Assembly (NCBI GenBank): GCA_951217055.1
Contig: OX578282.1
Coordinates: forward strand, 21,573,106-21,637,105
Direction of reading: 5' to 3'
DNA: 64,000 bases
Source: Gerris lacustris
Taxonomy: Eukaryota > Arthropoda > Insecta > Hemiptera > Gerridae
Part shown: positions 9,713 through 20,775 of the stretch, piece by piece
Numbering within the stretch: the stretch's first letter is position 1
Layout of the letters: each line of letters opens with the position of its first letter
Made by a program: the position numbers and the translations under genes
The notes under the pieces: model-generated
The model's database searches: none
What the model was told of the DNA's origin: nothing
The model's input: the letters and a program-made list of their open reading frames with translations, nothing else

Positions 9713-12700
9713 GGTAAGTATAATCGCACAATGTGGTGACAAAAATTGGTCCGAGAAGACTCAGACCAAACTTTGTCCCTTTATATTATACTCTTCTACT
9801 TTTTTGCTACAGACCCAAAAACAGTAGAACAGATTTCCAGAGAAACAAACAATGCTTTTATAGTTATTTTGTGGTGTTGCAACTAAATTTATAGCAAAAA
9901 ATAATTTTTCTAAGATTTTATTATGAAAGTCCACTTTTTTCATTTTTTATAACTATTTGTCTTTTGGTTTTAAATATTTTAAATTGTGAAAATCTATAAA
10001 AATAACTTTTACTTCCCCATTATACCACTCTATTTCAACAACCACCTATACAAACAAATAAAGAATAATTGGATTTATGAAACAAGAAACAAATAATAAT
10101 AATTAATAAAACAGGCCTTTTTTTTACTGGCTACAGAATACAGAAGCCTGTATTCTGCAGCCTGCAATTTTTTTCATTTTTTTGCATTCTGTTCGAATGC
10201 AAATGTTTTCGAATACTTTAAAAATATATTTTGAAAAGTTTTTTTTTGTTCAAGGATTCAGATAACAGAATTGAAATAAATTTAATTTTCATTTAAGGGA
10301 GGTTTCGGCAGTTCGTCATAATGGAGTTCTGGCTCTTCCGGTGGTGACAGCTGAGTTTATTTCTTTCAGTTTATGTCCTATGTTGGCTATGTTGTATATA
10401 TCAGAGAGTAACATGTACATGTAAACCCCTAAAGATACCTCTAGCATAGGAGGTGAAACGTTGTAACAATTTCTATGTATCTTATTAGATGCAAGAATTA
10501 AAATTACAGAAAAATGTAAATGGAGCTCAAGATTGTGTTGGGCACTGTATGACTTTTGGCTCCGTATAAATTAGTCCATTTTCTCAGTGCAACAAGTTAA
10601 TTTTTTGCTGTTTTTACTTACAAAACCTACCTACCTCCTATCAATGTTAATTCACAAATAATTTATTACAATTGCTATGACAAATAATATTATCATTTGA
10701 AAGAATAAAAATAAAACAAAAAAGACCATTATGTTTTAACTATAACTATAACTTTCATGTGTCCCAAATTAAAATTCATTATATATAAAACCCTGTGATA
10801 TATTTCCAGACATGTTTGTAAACTGTTATGTTAATGAAATTCTTAAAAAATTACAGAAATTTCTTAGACACTTCATAAATTTTACCCCCTTCTACTTTAA
10901 CAAGACAAGAGAGAGAAAAAATTAATAATTAAAAAAAAAAGAAAAAAAGTTAAACGTGAAATATGTATTTATATTTTTAAGATTTCTTATCTTCTCTCAC
11001 AATCTGTCATTTTTTTTCGTATCTCCAAGAAAGCGTAGGGAGAAAAAAAAGGCTACTGGGGGTGTTGTTACGATCTTAAATTATTCTGAACAAGATTTCG
11101 TTAGAGGTAGAAAGAAGGAAAGGTAGAGTTGTCATGGGTGTACAAATGGATGGCATCTAGGATCGGATATCTACAACTCCAAATACCAGCTCTCAGATAC
11201 ACCAGATGAAAAATACCGTCCAACAAGCATTATTTATATTTTTTCGCCTTTTTATTTATTTTACTCTCTTTCTCTCTCTCTTCTTCATCACGAACATCAC
11301 AATTTAATATTTTTTTATTTTTTTCATATAAAAAAATAGAAGGTATAACAAATGAGTCTTAGTTTCATATCATTTTCAGAGTGTTCAAGATGCGGGTCAC
11401 GAAATATGACAAAATATTATATATATCTATATATATATATACATTTACATATTATATACAATTAATTAAATACTAAAAGTAATATTTATTTTAGTTTTTT
11501 AGTTTTGTTTTTTTAATACAGTTAAGTTTCTTATACTCTGTTTTTTAATTAAAAAGAATAAATGTTGTTTATTTTCTGATCCAAATATTATGATTTACAT
11601 TTGTTCACGCTTATTAATTTAAGAGTAATTCAATACTTGAAAGAAAACTGTAAGAAAAAAGTGGTAACTAAGAATTATTTTTAAATTCAAGATTTCTTCT
11701 ATAAGATAATTCCAAATTAGTTATTATGATTTCTTTTTATAATTCTCTTGCATAAAGGCCAAAGAAGACAACAAATATTTCAGAGTAAACTACATATTTT
11801 ATATACCTTCTAAGTTGTCATAGCTATATTAATACTACAAATAAGTTAGGATTAAAGTGCTCAAGCAATCATAAAAAGCATCTCACGTACGAAAGTTTAA
11901 AGGCTTTGATATAGGTGGGAAAACAGTACGTGTTAGAAGTTAATTGTTTGTCAGACATTTTATAACCGTTGCAGTTTTTGTGACAAATTAATATAATTTT
12001 TTCAGCGTGGTATGAGGATCATTCATGTGGTAACCCTTTCGTTTTTAACCCTTGTCTTAACTAGTACACATCTGCTTTGATTCATAGAGTGGTAAGACAT
12101 GTTCACTATTAAAAAAACTCATTTTCAACTGTAAAAATTATAGCAAAAATATGAGAAAAGTGGTTTATCCTTTTCTCCTTGGGAGTGACAAAACTGTTAC
12201 CGACACAACAAACTTTTAAACAGACTCTTACCCTATACCTCTTAACTCAACACACATAACTAAATACTTATAACACCAAAATTTGTAAACCCACTTGGTC
12301 AAATGGTATTGAACTTTGGGGATGGATCAATCCAAAATCCTTAGATGAATAATTAACGCTCCTTTCTATGTTTCCAACTTTACACTTCACAGTGGCCTCA
12401 AAGTGTCCTTTATTCGCTACTTCGCGACCTAGCCACCATCCAATAAAAATCTTTCCATGACTCAATTTCCCATCATCCTAATCCTTTAATCCACAACCTA
12501 ACATCACCATTCATCGACGCATAAAAAGACAGTGGCCTCGTGGCCTATTAAATATCAATTAATAAAATTAAATATTCATGTCTGTAATACTGTGAGTACT
12601 GTCAATGGACTCACATCATGTCGTGTAACTATCAATCTTATTATGTTATCTTTATTGCTTATAACATGTAGTTATGTAGTTGCAATATTAAAATAAATTT

Positions 12701-13885
12701 AAAAGAAAATCCTGAGAAGGATCTCTTGAAAATTTAACTTTATTACATAAAGCCAGATTTTCAACCAAAAATCGTTATATTTGTCAAAGCTATAAAGAAA
12801 TAAGAAATAAATGTTAAATTTATTTTTGAAAATTCAAAGATTCCCTTATATTTTAGATAAGGGAACTGAAGATAACCGCGAGTGGTTAAAGAATAATTTG
12901 GAGAACTTTAATTTCGGATGCAACAAAAAATGTACAAAAACATTAATTGGGAGAGCTTAATTTCATTGAACGAGGTACCTTTAATTTTAAATGTTAACAT
13001 CAATATCAAAAAACGTTGCCTGTTTAATTCTAGGTATACTGCATATATACATTTTCCAATTTTATAAAACAAGAAAATAATACAATTTAAAGTAAATGGG
13101 TTCAAATAATAAAGGAGTAAAAAAGAATATAACTATAGTTTTAATGAGTAGGAAACCAGAATGGCACACGGATATTGCATTTTAAGTGTCTTTACTTAAA
13201 TTTTTACTCTTATTTCTTGTTTCGCAACAAGAAGCAAATGTTCTTTCGCAACTCAAATCTAAACTTTAGTGATCAACATAGAATATATTTGCAAAGCTTT
13301 TCAGAGAATCGTAGTTTTATTAAAGAGAGGCTAATGGTTTCCGGGGATGTCCTATTTTAGCTCTTCTATTATATTTCTTTCAGGAAAATTATTCTTAAAG
13401 TTGCTCGACCTCAAGGGAAGTAATCATTCACTGCTTTGTCTAATTCTACTACATTAAATATATAGAAGTGGTTATAAATTTGGGACCTTTGTCACCATTT
13501 CAGAACTCTATCACAGGTATTGTTCAAAAAAGTTTTTTTTTAAATAAATAGTTCTAGTTGTATGAGAAATGTTTTAAAAAGTTCTTTCCCGACATTTCGC
13601 TCCCACATCTAGAAGGATTTCAAAGAGGGAGGTCTTTGATGCAGCCAAGAAAGAACTATAAAGTCGTCAGAAAAAGGATGAACTTATAGGAATGCAACAT
13701 TTAACAATGAAATATTCACGTTTTGGTTACATCTAGTATAATGTATCGTCCAAGTCAAAAGTATTGCACCACCTACACATAATGTTGAAATGAGTAGGTG
13801 TTGCAATAATTTTAACGTGGAGTAAATATAATGAGTAATGGAACTTTATCGATGATTATGGTTGGCTTAGGTGGATTTTAGGGTA
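9713..13885. other. Gene-poor AT-rich stretch
   Basis: It holds a 13-bp hairpin (10131-10143 with 10148-10160, CAGAATACAG/CTGTATTCTG) and the hammerhead-like fold listed separately. There is also a 65-codon minus-strand frame at 12268-12465, beginning MSHGKIFIGWWLGREVANKG, whose peptide looks protein-like but matches nothing I know. The remainder shows only A- and T-runs. Confidence 0.55.
10429..10462 (+). other. Hammerhead-like RNA fold, degenerate
   Basis: The order is CTAAAGA, T, stem ACCTC, loop, stem GAGGT, then GAAACGTTG. This mirrors the hammerhead core layout CUGANGA - stem II - GAAA, with one substitution in the first box and one extra base before stem II. The same arrangement occurs at 30359-30395 and at 37503-37536. 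Stem I is not convincing, so catalysis is unlikely. It is probably the fossil end of a retroelement. Confidence 0.35.
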
Positions 13886-14121
13886 CTTCTTCAGATTGTT
13901 ACTCCCAAATGTTTTTTTTTTTAGAATATAAATGACTGAATAAATAACTATTAAGACAAAGGGATGTTTAGTCCAATTTACTTTGGGACAAAGGAATATC
14001 ACTCTTTTTTTTATAAGGGAAGTAACAGTCTAAAGTCTAAAGAAGAACATTCAGTACACCTTCTTTAAATTGATACTCCCTTAAGTTTTTTTTTTATTAG
14101 GGGAGTAACAATCTAAAGAAG
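13886..14121 (-). mobile_element. 236-bp TIR element, complete copy
   Basis: It is bounded by CTTCTTCAGATTGTTACTCC and GGGAGTAACAATCTAAAGAA, an inverted repeat of about 22 bp with one mismatch. Two further internal copies of the terminus lie near 14018-14045 and 14061-14082. The core (about 13922-14010) carries ACTATTAAGACAAAGGGATG and TTTGGGACAAAGGAATATCA. It is the reverse-complement partner of 5060-5275, and its core alone recurs at 20236-20330 and 34590-34655. It is non-coding and fits a MITE with repeated ends. Confidence 0.8.
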
Positions 14122-15280
14122 TGTCGATTTTAGTTCAAGGGAAAACCACGCGTTTATACCTCGTCAAGATTAATATCTCATCAGGTTCATAATATTGTTA
14201 TTGTAATTGCTATTTCGCAGTAACAATGCAGTAGATAGAGAAGGTCTCCAGTCCCCTCTGTAAAGGAGCTAATATATTTTAAATAAATGTTATTGCAAAT
14301 AAATTATATAATTACCCAATAAGAAGAGATCAAAGTAATCTTCGACGGTAAAAACTCAAAATCTGAAGGAAGGAAAAGGAGGCGTTTCATGAAGACGTAT
14401 AGACAGCTTATGATGAACACTGGCACCTCGATATAGACCTGAAATAAACAAAAATATTTCCTAATTAATTTTTACAATTTCTAAGTATACCTACTTCATT
14501 TTTTTCTTAAATGCTAAACGTATTTTGAGAGGAATAGTCTAGTCTGTAAAATTTAAAAAAGGGGGTTTACCAAGAAAATCAGGTTAGTCAACTAATAAAA
14601 AATATAGTATTGACTATTAATAAGTGTTACAAAAAAAGTGATTGAATGTAGTCTGGTAAACGTCAAGCAAAAGGGCCAAAGGGGTATTCACCTGGCAAGC
14701 GTTGGTAAATGGTAAAATATGAAATACGAAATAGATCGCTGAACTCAACCTAATAATTTGTAACATACTGAAATATCGAATCACTGAAATCCGCAAAATG
14801 GTAAAATGTAACAAACTATTACTTGTCGGATGAAAGATATTCCGAGAAGTTATGGATGATCCGAATGTGACATTTATTCGCTAGACTGTAAAATATAGTC
14901 GGATGAATAAATGTCACGAAATGGTTTTCATTGAGAATACAAAATATCCCACGGTGCAATTAGCTTAAATGACAAAATCAAAACCCAATTCTAAAACGGT
15001 TCTTTAAAATAATAAGATTTTCATCTTAAACATAATAATGCAAATTGCGGTATCATTAAAGATACTGTTTGAAAATTAAAAATATAATTTTATATGCGTC
15101 AATTTACAAAATAACAGCCAATTTATGGGCCTTTATTTCAGAGGGGAGGACTTCTTCTTGCAAATACCGGATCTTTAACCCAAGTGACCTTCTCTTTATA
15201 ACAGGGCAATCTAAATTAATAAAATATTTATTTTTACGTGATGTTAAAATGATTTATTATGAACAATATATATATAATAT
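14122..15280. other. No gene; one short hairpin
   Basis: The only structure I see is a 13-bp perfect inverted repeat, GTGACATTTATTC (14867-14879) with GAATAAATGTCAC (14905-14917). It is flanked by related TCGGATGA motifs and is possibly a small foldback relic. Confidence 0.6.
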
Positions 15281-15297
15281 GTGTGTGTGTGTGTGTG
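15281..15297. repeat. (TG)n microsatellite
   Basis: About eight TG dinucleotides follow a short TA run. Confidence 0.9.
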
Positions 15298-15954
15298 CTA
15301 AAAATTATTATCAGTTAATTAAGTAAAGAATAAAATTAATAATATGAAATTATATAGGAAGTATAGTTGTGTTTTTTTAGTTTTATTTGTATCTTTCAAT
15401 AAAAAAACATCGAACTTGTAAACGATTCAATTAACGGTTTCACCTTTATATGACCTATTGAGGTATGAGTTCATATAGGCCAAGGAAAAGGTCAAGAAAT
15501 AGTACACCAACTCTAACTGTAATTACTGACAGGAGTATTTTATACTCTTGTATTTTAAACAGTAGTACAATGAAGAAGTTGAACCTAACGGCTTCTGGAA
15601 AAACTACTTGACGCTAATAATAATAGACCAATCTATTCAACGGATTTGTAGAACGTGTAATGGTTTTTCACCTTTCTAAGAATATAGAAATGCGACAACT
15701 CTGCATTGAAAAAATTATGGAATCCAAAATTATCGATGTAAACCTTAACGCACAAATCAAAAGAACCTGAAAAGTTGATAATATGTATAACATCTTATAA
15801 ACTAATATGGGTAGAGGAGTAAAATTTTTATTTCAGGTTCAATGTGTAATGAACTCTAACTTAAAATTAATTTTAGTTTCCAAAGAAAACCTTTAAATAG
15901 TTTTTTGGGTATTTGTATAATTAAAAACTTTTAAGTTTCCATCATTTTATTTCA

Positions 15955-15994
15955 AGCAATATTTCAACCCCTCCTTGGGTCATTATCAAGCTTT
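15955..15994 (+). repeat. Fragment of the palindromic MITE arm
   Basis: GCAATATTTCAACCCCTCC followed by TTGGGTCATTATCAAGC matches the arm at about 5884-5920 and the inverted arm near 6565-6600. No other part of the element is recognisable around it. Confidence 0.7.
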
Positions 15995-16597
15995 TCTTAA
16001 TTCTGAGCATTTCTCAAAAATATATTTTTATCTACTCACGGCAGCAAAATTAAACATTACAAAACTGTTTTAGGACTGGTAAGTATACTATTTCGCTGAT
16101 TTGTCATAAAATTATTAAAAACAGGCAGGAAAGTAGTCAAAACAGTCAGGAAAATACTTTCTCTGGAAATATTTCCCTGCCTAGGCCGAGAAAGTTCAGT
16201 GTTTAGTTTTATTTTAATTTAGTTTCATACTTGTATTATTACAAAGCAGTGTTATATTATTAATATTATTATTATTTAAAAGTTTAAAAATGATAAGCTG
16301 AAAAAGGATTTTAATTGTAGGTCTTTGAATAATTTATCTCGAGTAAGAAGTGGCAACACTGGAGCACGACTTGTTTTGGTTTGAGTTTATTGACGATTCA
16401 TCTCAAACTCTTTCTAAGCTTCCATTTCATATCTGCATAGCTTGAGTAGATAAAATATTGTATGTAACAAGGCAGCAAAGGAAACATTTCTGCCTCGTTT
16501 ATTCATTGCCTGCCGAGGCGAAGCCGAGGCAGCCAAATAGGTAAATTACCTAGTTAATTATCATAGCCTGTCCTCGTCTTCGGCTCGGAGGCTAAAG

Positions 16598-16852
16598 GTG
16601 GCATCAGACGTCGTTCTTTTTTGGCAGTTCTAACCGTAAGGGTAAAGTGGTCGGTGAGTGGCTAAAAACCGTCCTTCTTGCCGGCGTTTAAAAATATCTG
16701 CTGTAGCTTGATTTAAACCGTCCGTTTTGAACGTGTCGTTCAAATCGGCTCGTTCAAATCGTCAAAAAGGACGGGTATTATGGCTATACCTTCGTTGTTC
16801 GTGTTTACCCGTAGGGTTAAAACTGCCAAAAAAGAACGACTTCTGTGGCTAC
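16598..16852. mobile_element. 255-bp TIR MITE
   Basis: The left end GTGGCATCAGACGTCG then TTCTTTTTTGGCAGTT is mirrored at the right end by AACTGCCAAAAAAGAACGAC and TTCTGTGGCTAC, giving an inverted repeat of about 35 bp. The interior repeats motifs such as TTCAAATCG and ACCGTCC. There is no open frame of note and no unambiguous target duplication. The upstream 16490-16590 segment has GAGGCGAAGCCGAGGC-type repeats typical of transposon edges. Confidence 0.75.
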
Positions 16853-16999
16853 AATCTAATCACTCGTCAGTAAAATTCCATTTTGCTGCCTAGTTACATA
16901 AACAACTATTCTATACACATTCTCTATCTGCTAATCATTAAAAAACACTTTCTTCACATGTGGGCTACACCTCATTGTCATATATTTAAATCTATCTTA

Positions 17000-17140
17000 A
17001 GGCCCCCATACACGATCAAACATTTTGCGCAAACCTGATGTCGGGCAAATTTAGGCCATACACGTCAAACATCATGTTCGCGCAAACTTTAAACACGGTC
17101 AAAATGTTTGCACAAACATTTTGACCGTTTATGGGGGCCT
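17000..17140. mobile_element. 141-bp MITE, PIF/Harbinger- or piggyBac-type
   Basis: The termini AGGCCCCCATA and TATGGGGGCCT are a perfect 11-bp inverted repeat, and both flanks carry TTA (TTAA if the terminal A is counted as host). Inside, CGGTCAAAATGTTTG and CAAACATTTTGACCG form a second hairpin, with further GCGCAAAC motifs. TTA duplications fit PIF/Harbinger and TTAA fits piggyBac. The sequence alone does not decide. It is non-coding. Confidence 0.8.
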
Positions 17141-17726
17141 TTAACAATAATTTTAAAAAACAAAAACTACTAAATTCCTTTTTTCTTCGAGAGAAAAAGA
17201 GTCTGAGTCTAATAAAAAAACAAAAATGTATAAAAGTATTTTATAAAAAAATGTTAATTAGACCATTCCATCGATATCTGCTATTTCTAATGCTAGATTA
17301 ATAAAGCTGGTCTTTGATTGAATTGAATCTTACTTATTAAAAAACCTTCACGATCCCGCCTGAATTTAACACAAACCAAATTTAAAGAACAAAAATAATG
17401 TCTACTTATAACACAATTGGATTGTAGATAATCCCTTCTAGTTTTCGGTTTTTAGGATGAGATATAATATATAATAAATTCCAAAACTTATTTTTTAAAA
17501 AAGCTATAATATGCTCAATATATATATCATTCTTAATAGTGGATAAAGTCAGTTGTTCTTCTAAATATCTATTTCCATTTTAATTTAGCCCAATAACATT
17601 TTATTTATTCTTTAATTTCAACAATACCATTGGATCTGATCTGGAAGGGTTTTTAGTTAAAAAGGTGTCTGTTTGATTTATAGCCAAAGCATAGATCCTG
17701 GATAGCCGCGGGGTGAGAGTTTTCAG

Positions 17727-17864
17727 GTGGAGGGCAGGTGGCGTTCCGGCGTTCCGCGGCTTGTTTTTATTCTTTCAAGCTTCGGATCCGATCTACCGAT
17801 CAACCGAGGTGCTGTGAACGACTTGTTCCGGATGAGAGGTCACCCACCCACCAGATCAACTCAG
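17727..17864 (+). other. GC-richer island, exon-like
   Basis: The segment is preceded by TTTTCAG and followed by GTATAA, is distinctly GC-rich, and overlaps a 61-codon frame starting at 17738 (MAFRRSAACFYSFKLRIRST). The peptide is not recognised. Weak splice-like borders and raised GC are the only support. It could equally be an old insertion. Confidence 0.2.
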
Positions 17865-18423
17865 GTATAACCCACAGGAAGTTGGAAAAAGGGACGTGCC
17901 ATCTAGTACATTCCAAGGTGTAAAGATCCCTTTTATAAGGAGGCAAAAAGTTCCTTTAAAAAAAAAGTTAACTTTCACAGGTTTACCTTGACCATATCTG
18001 AAAAGCCATTCAATCTCTATATAGATTCAAAAATCTAATAGAAATCAAAACCATATAACCATTAACCTTTATTTATAACTTCCCCTTTTTTTTGGCAAAA
18101 TATCTTTTAATAATGGAATTTTTTCTCAAACCTCTGAATAGCAGTAAAGAAGCTTAGTGTAGAGCCTACAGATAGTAGGATTAGAACGAAGGAACGTGTT
18201 GGAATCATAATTTGTAGGATTAGTCACCTTAAGGTGCTTTTACAGGTCTAGTTAAAACCTAACAGGTCTTGAATTACATTCCACCTAGATCATATATCAA
18301 CACTAATAATAGAACGGGTAACTTAGACACGCTTTCACGTTCACGACCACATCTTAAGCCACCTATATAAATGTTTATATACAGTAAATCATGGAAATAA
18401 GGTTTAAAGCAAGTAAGTGTTGC

Positions 18424-18480
18424 TAATAGTAAATAAATTGATCATGTATGTGCTTTTAGCACACAAAGAGTCCGTAGGTA
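18424..18480 (+). repeat. R1-family fragment
   Basis: ATGTATGTGCTTTTAGCAC followed by ACAAAGAGTCCGTAGG aligns with the outer hairpin and left terminus of the R1 copy at 6958. The sequence from 18481 onward differs, so this is a truncated or diverged member. Confidence 0.6.
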
Positions 18481-18794
18481 ATTTAACGAGGACGAGTTTG
18501 TTAACCAGCATCATCGTCATTCGTATCAAGGCGATGGCCATTTTAAAGTTTTTTTTTAGCTATAACTTTTGAACCGAAAGGTAATTATAATTACGTGAAA
18601 CAAACACCCATATTCACATTTGTATTGTCCAAACGCAATGAAACTACTCCCAAGAGTCTAGCCTAGCCCAATCAGATCCTATAAGATAATATTTTTTTTA
18701 TGATTTTGGGGAGGAGACACATTTTCTCACATATATCCGACGTATGATGTATGATAAATTCATTAAATTAAATTATAAATTCACGAGAATTTAT

Positions 18795-18985
18795 TTGTGA
18801 CTTAATTTTAACATTCACATACTATATATAATAGGCTAATTGTGACCTATCATCCAAATTTAATTAAGATCGGACATGGTTTTTTTAAGATTAAAATAAT
18901 TAAACGACATACACGGGACCAAAAATTATTCCTGATGACTGGAACGGATTTCAGTATTGGAATTTCGGTAAAGTAAGCTCGGAAG
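18795..18985 (+). repeat. F-family fragment
   Basis: Blocks TAGGCTAATTGTGACCTATC, CATCCAAATTTAATTAAGAT, GGGACCAAAAATTATTCCTG and GGTAAAGTAAGCTCGGAAGC match the plus-oriented F copy at 29535-30000, with internal losses. Confidence 0.7.
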
Positions 18986-19667
18986 CAAAAAATTAAAAAA
19001 AATAAAATGTACATACATTCATAATTGTATTTGTAAAGGAACTATGTAGTTTCATAAGAACTACACATTATCTTTCTGATAGGGATAGTTAATATGCAAT
19101 GTGGACAAATAACTAGGAATCAGGAAGTTGGGAGTCAGCAACTCTTATCAAACCTATAGCTGAAATTCTACGAATTTTGAATAAAAATCTAAATATACCC
19201 TTGACTCATCAGCTCTCTTTTATTATATCTTGCATTTCTTTTTATCCTATGCAGTACCGAAAATTCTATATACCATTCATTATCACTTTGCAAAATTAAT
19301 CGTTAGATTGAAGTCGTCTTGTTCAAAATAGTTTAGAGCAATTAAAATGTAATTAATAATATTAATAGAGCATTTTAAAAACATAACTCTTTGAAAGTCA
19401 TAATTAAGGCAGCAATACTTAATGCAGCACAGTCAAATAACTCCTCAATAAAAATGTAACCAATAAAAATACGGTTCGTAGCGTTTCAGTGGCTGGAATT
19501 ATTACAACAAGCAACCAGCAATATTGTTTGATCAAGACCACGTTTCAAACGAATGAAGCGTCCTGGATCATTACTGTCACTGAACTGACGGTGATAATAA
19601 AATAAAAAAAGAATAATTATTATTAAGAATAATTATACACACAAAAATTAGTTGAATAGGGCAATTT

Positions 19668-20115
19668 CAATAAAGAGAAACTATTGTGATGGCGCGATAA
19701 TTCAATTTTGAGATTTTGATGGATTTACACGTTTTGAGGTCCTCTGAGTCCAAAAAAGTGACTTTATCCGTCGTCTCTGCAGAGGCGTGGAGCCTAAACT
19801 ACTGCGCCGATTTTGACGAAATTGGGCAAACATATTCAGAAAAATCTACCCCGAGGTGAAATCGAGAAATTAATTTTAGCTCCAAATTTGGGGTTGCTAC
19901 CCCCCTAAAAAATCACTGAAAAATGTGAGAAAAAAAAAAATTCTCGAAAACGGTTCCGACAATTTATAAAAATTCAAAAATGTAGTCCATTTAAATAAGA
20001 AGCTAACGATATAAGCCGTTACCGGGGAAAATCTAGTTTCTAAGAAAATAGCTTCAAATGCGGACGGAGAGAGGCCGGGTTCGATTCCCCGCCGAGGAGA
20101 AGTCATTTTTATAAT
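19668..20115 (+). repeat. S-family repeat, near full length
   Basis: It begins AAAGAGAAACTATTGTGATG and passes through GAGATTTTGATGGATTTACA, GCCGATTTTGACGAAATTGG and AATTTTAGCTCCAAATTTGG. It ends with GGACGGAGAGAGGCCGGG and TTCGATTCCCCGCCGAGG. The last part contains GGTTCGATTCC, a perfect tRNA-type B box, but near the 3' end rather than the start. Other copies are at 39484-39733, 44388-44492, 57283-57515, 58622-58990 and 62640-63143. The overlapping minus-strand frame is incidental. Confidence 0.8.
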
Positions 20116-20235
20116 ATTTTTTGATAAAATGTTCATGAATAATAAACGTACCTACCTACGATACTCAAAATATAATAAATGGACAACACTGGGCTAAGTA
20201 ATTATGAATTCGTATGTCAGAGTTGTCTTGGACCG

Positions 20236-20330
20236 ATTTTTTTTAGAATATAAATGACTTTTACTGAATAACTATTAAGACAAAGTAATGTTAAGTCCAA
20301 TGTACTTTGAGACAAAGGAATATTAATGCT
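20236..20330 (-). repeat. Core of the 236-bp TIR element
   Basis: AGAATATAAATGACTT, ACTATTAAGACAAAGTAATG and GAGACAAAGGAATATTAATG match the core of 13886-14121 in the same orientation. The TTCTTTAG-type termini are missing, so this copy is truncated at both ends. Confidence 0.75.
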
Positions 20331-20399
20331 TTATCCCAATACGTTTTTATTTTATACTGCATATAAGTAAAATGTTTTGGAATACTTAAAAGAAAAATA

Positions 20400-20775
20400 T
20401 TAGAGTGGCACATAGCTTCCTCGCAACCTATATTAATTCCACATACTTTAAATTTAATACGTTTATAACCTATTATTGAAAATTGTTCCCACCTTTTATT
20501 TAATTATGTTTAGATTGTGTATATTTATTTACACGAATATAAGTATTATCTTAGTAATATTTAATGCGGACAGGTGGTTGAAATTAATCTGGAGCTATCT
20601 GGACGAGTATTTGTTAGGGTAAAAAAAATTGGAGGAGACCAAAATTGTTTCCTAATGTGTGAAACGGATTTCTGTCTTGTATTTTTGAAATCGGATACGT
20701 ACAAATTTTGATTCTTCAGAATGATCAATTGATCACATAGCTTCCGTTACCTTCGGTAAGCTCGGAAGCAAAACT
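20400..20775 (+). repeat. F-family composite copy
   Basis: The left part has GTGGCACATAGCTTCCTCGC, shared with 29370-29400. The right part has GCGGACAGGTGGTTGAAATT, AATCTGGAGCTATCTGGACG and GAAATCGGATACGT. It ends in CTTCCGTTACCTTCGGTAAG. Relative to 29535-30000, the block with the GACAGACC tract is deleted. Confidence 0.75.

Noticed and set aside
13588..13626. Fourth hammerhead-like fold on the minus strand
   Set aside because: The GAAATGTCGGG part fits, but the first box and stem II do not pair well enough to list as a feature.
20040..20100. Functional tRNA gene
   Set aside because: Only the B box fits; the acceptor and D stems do not form, and the same string occurs at the end of other S copies.
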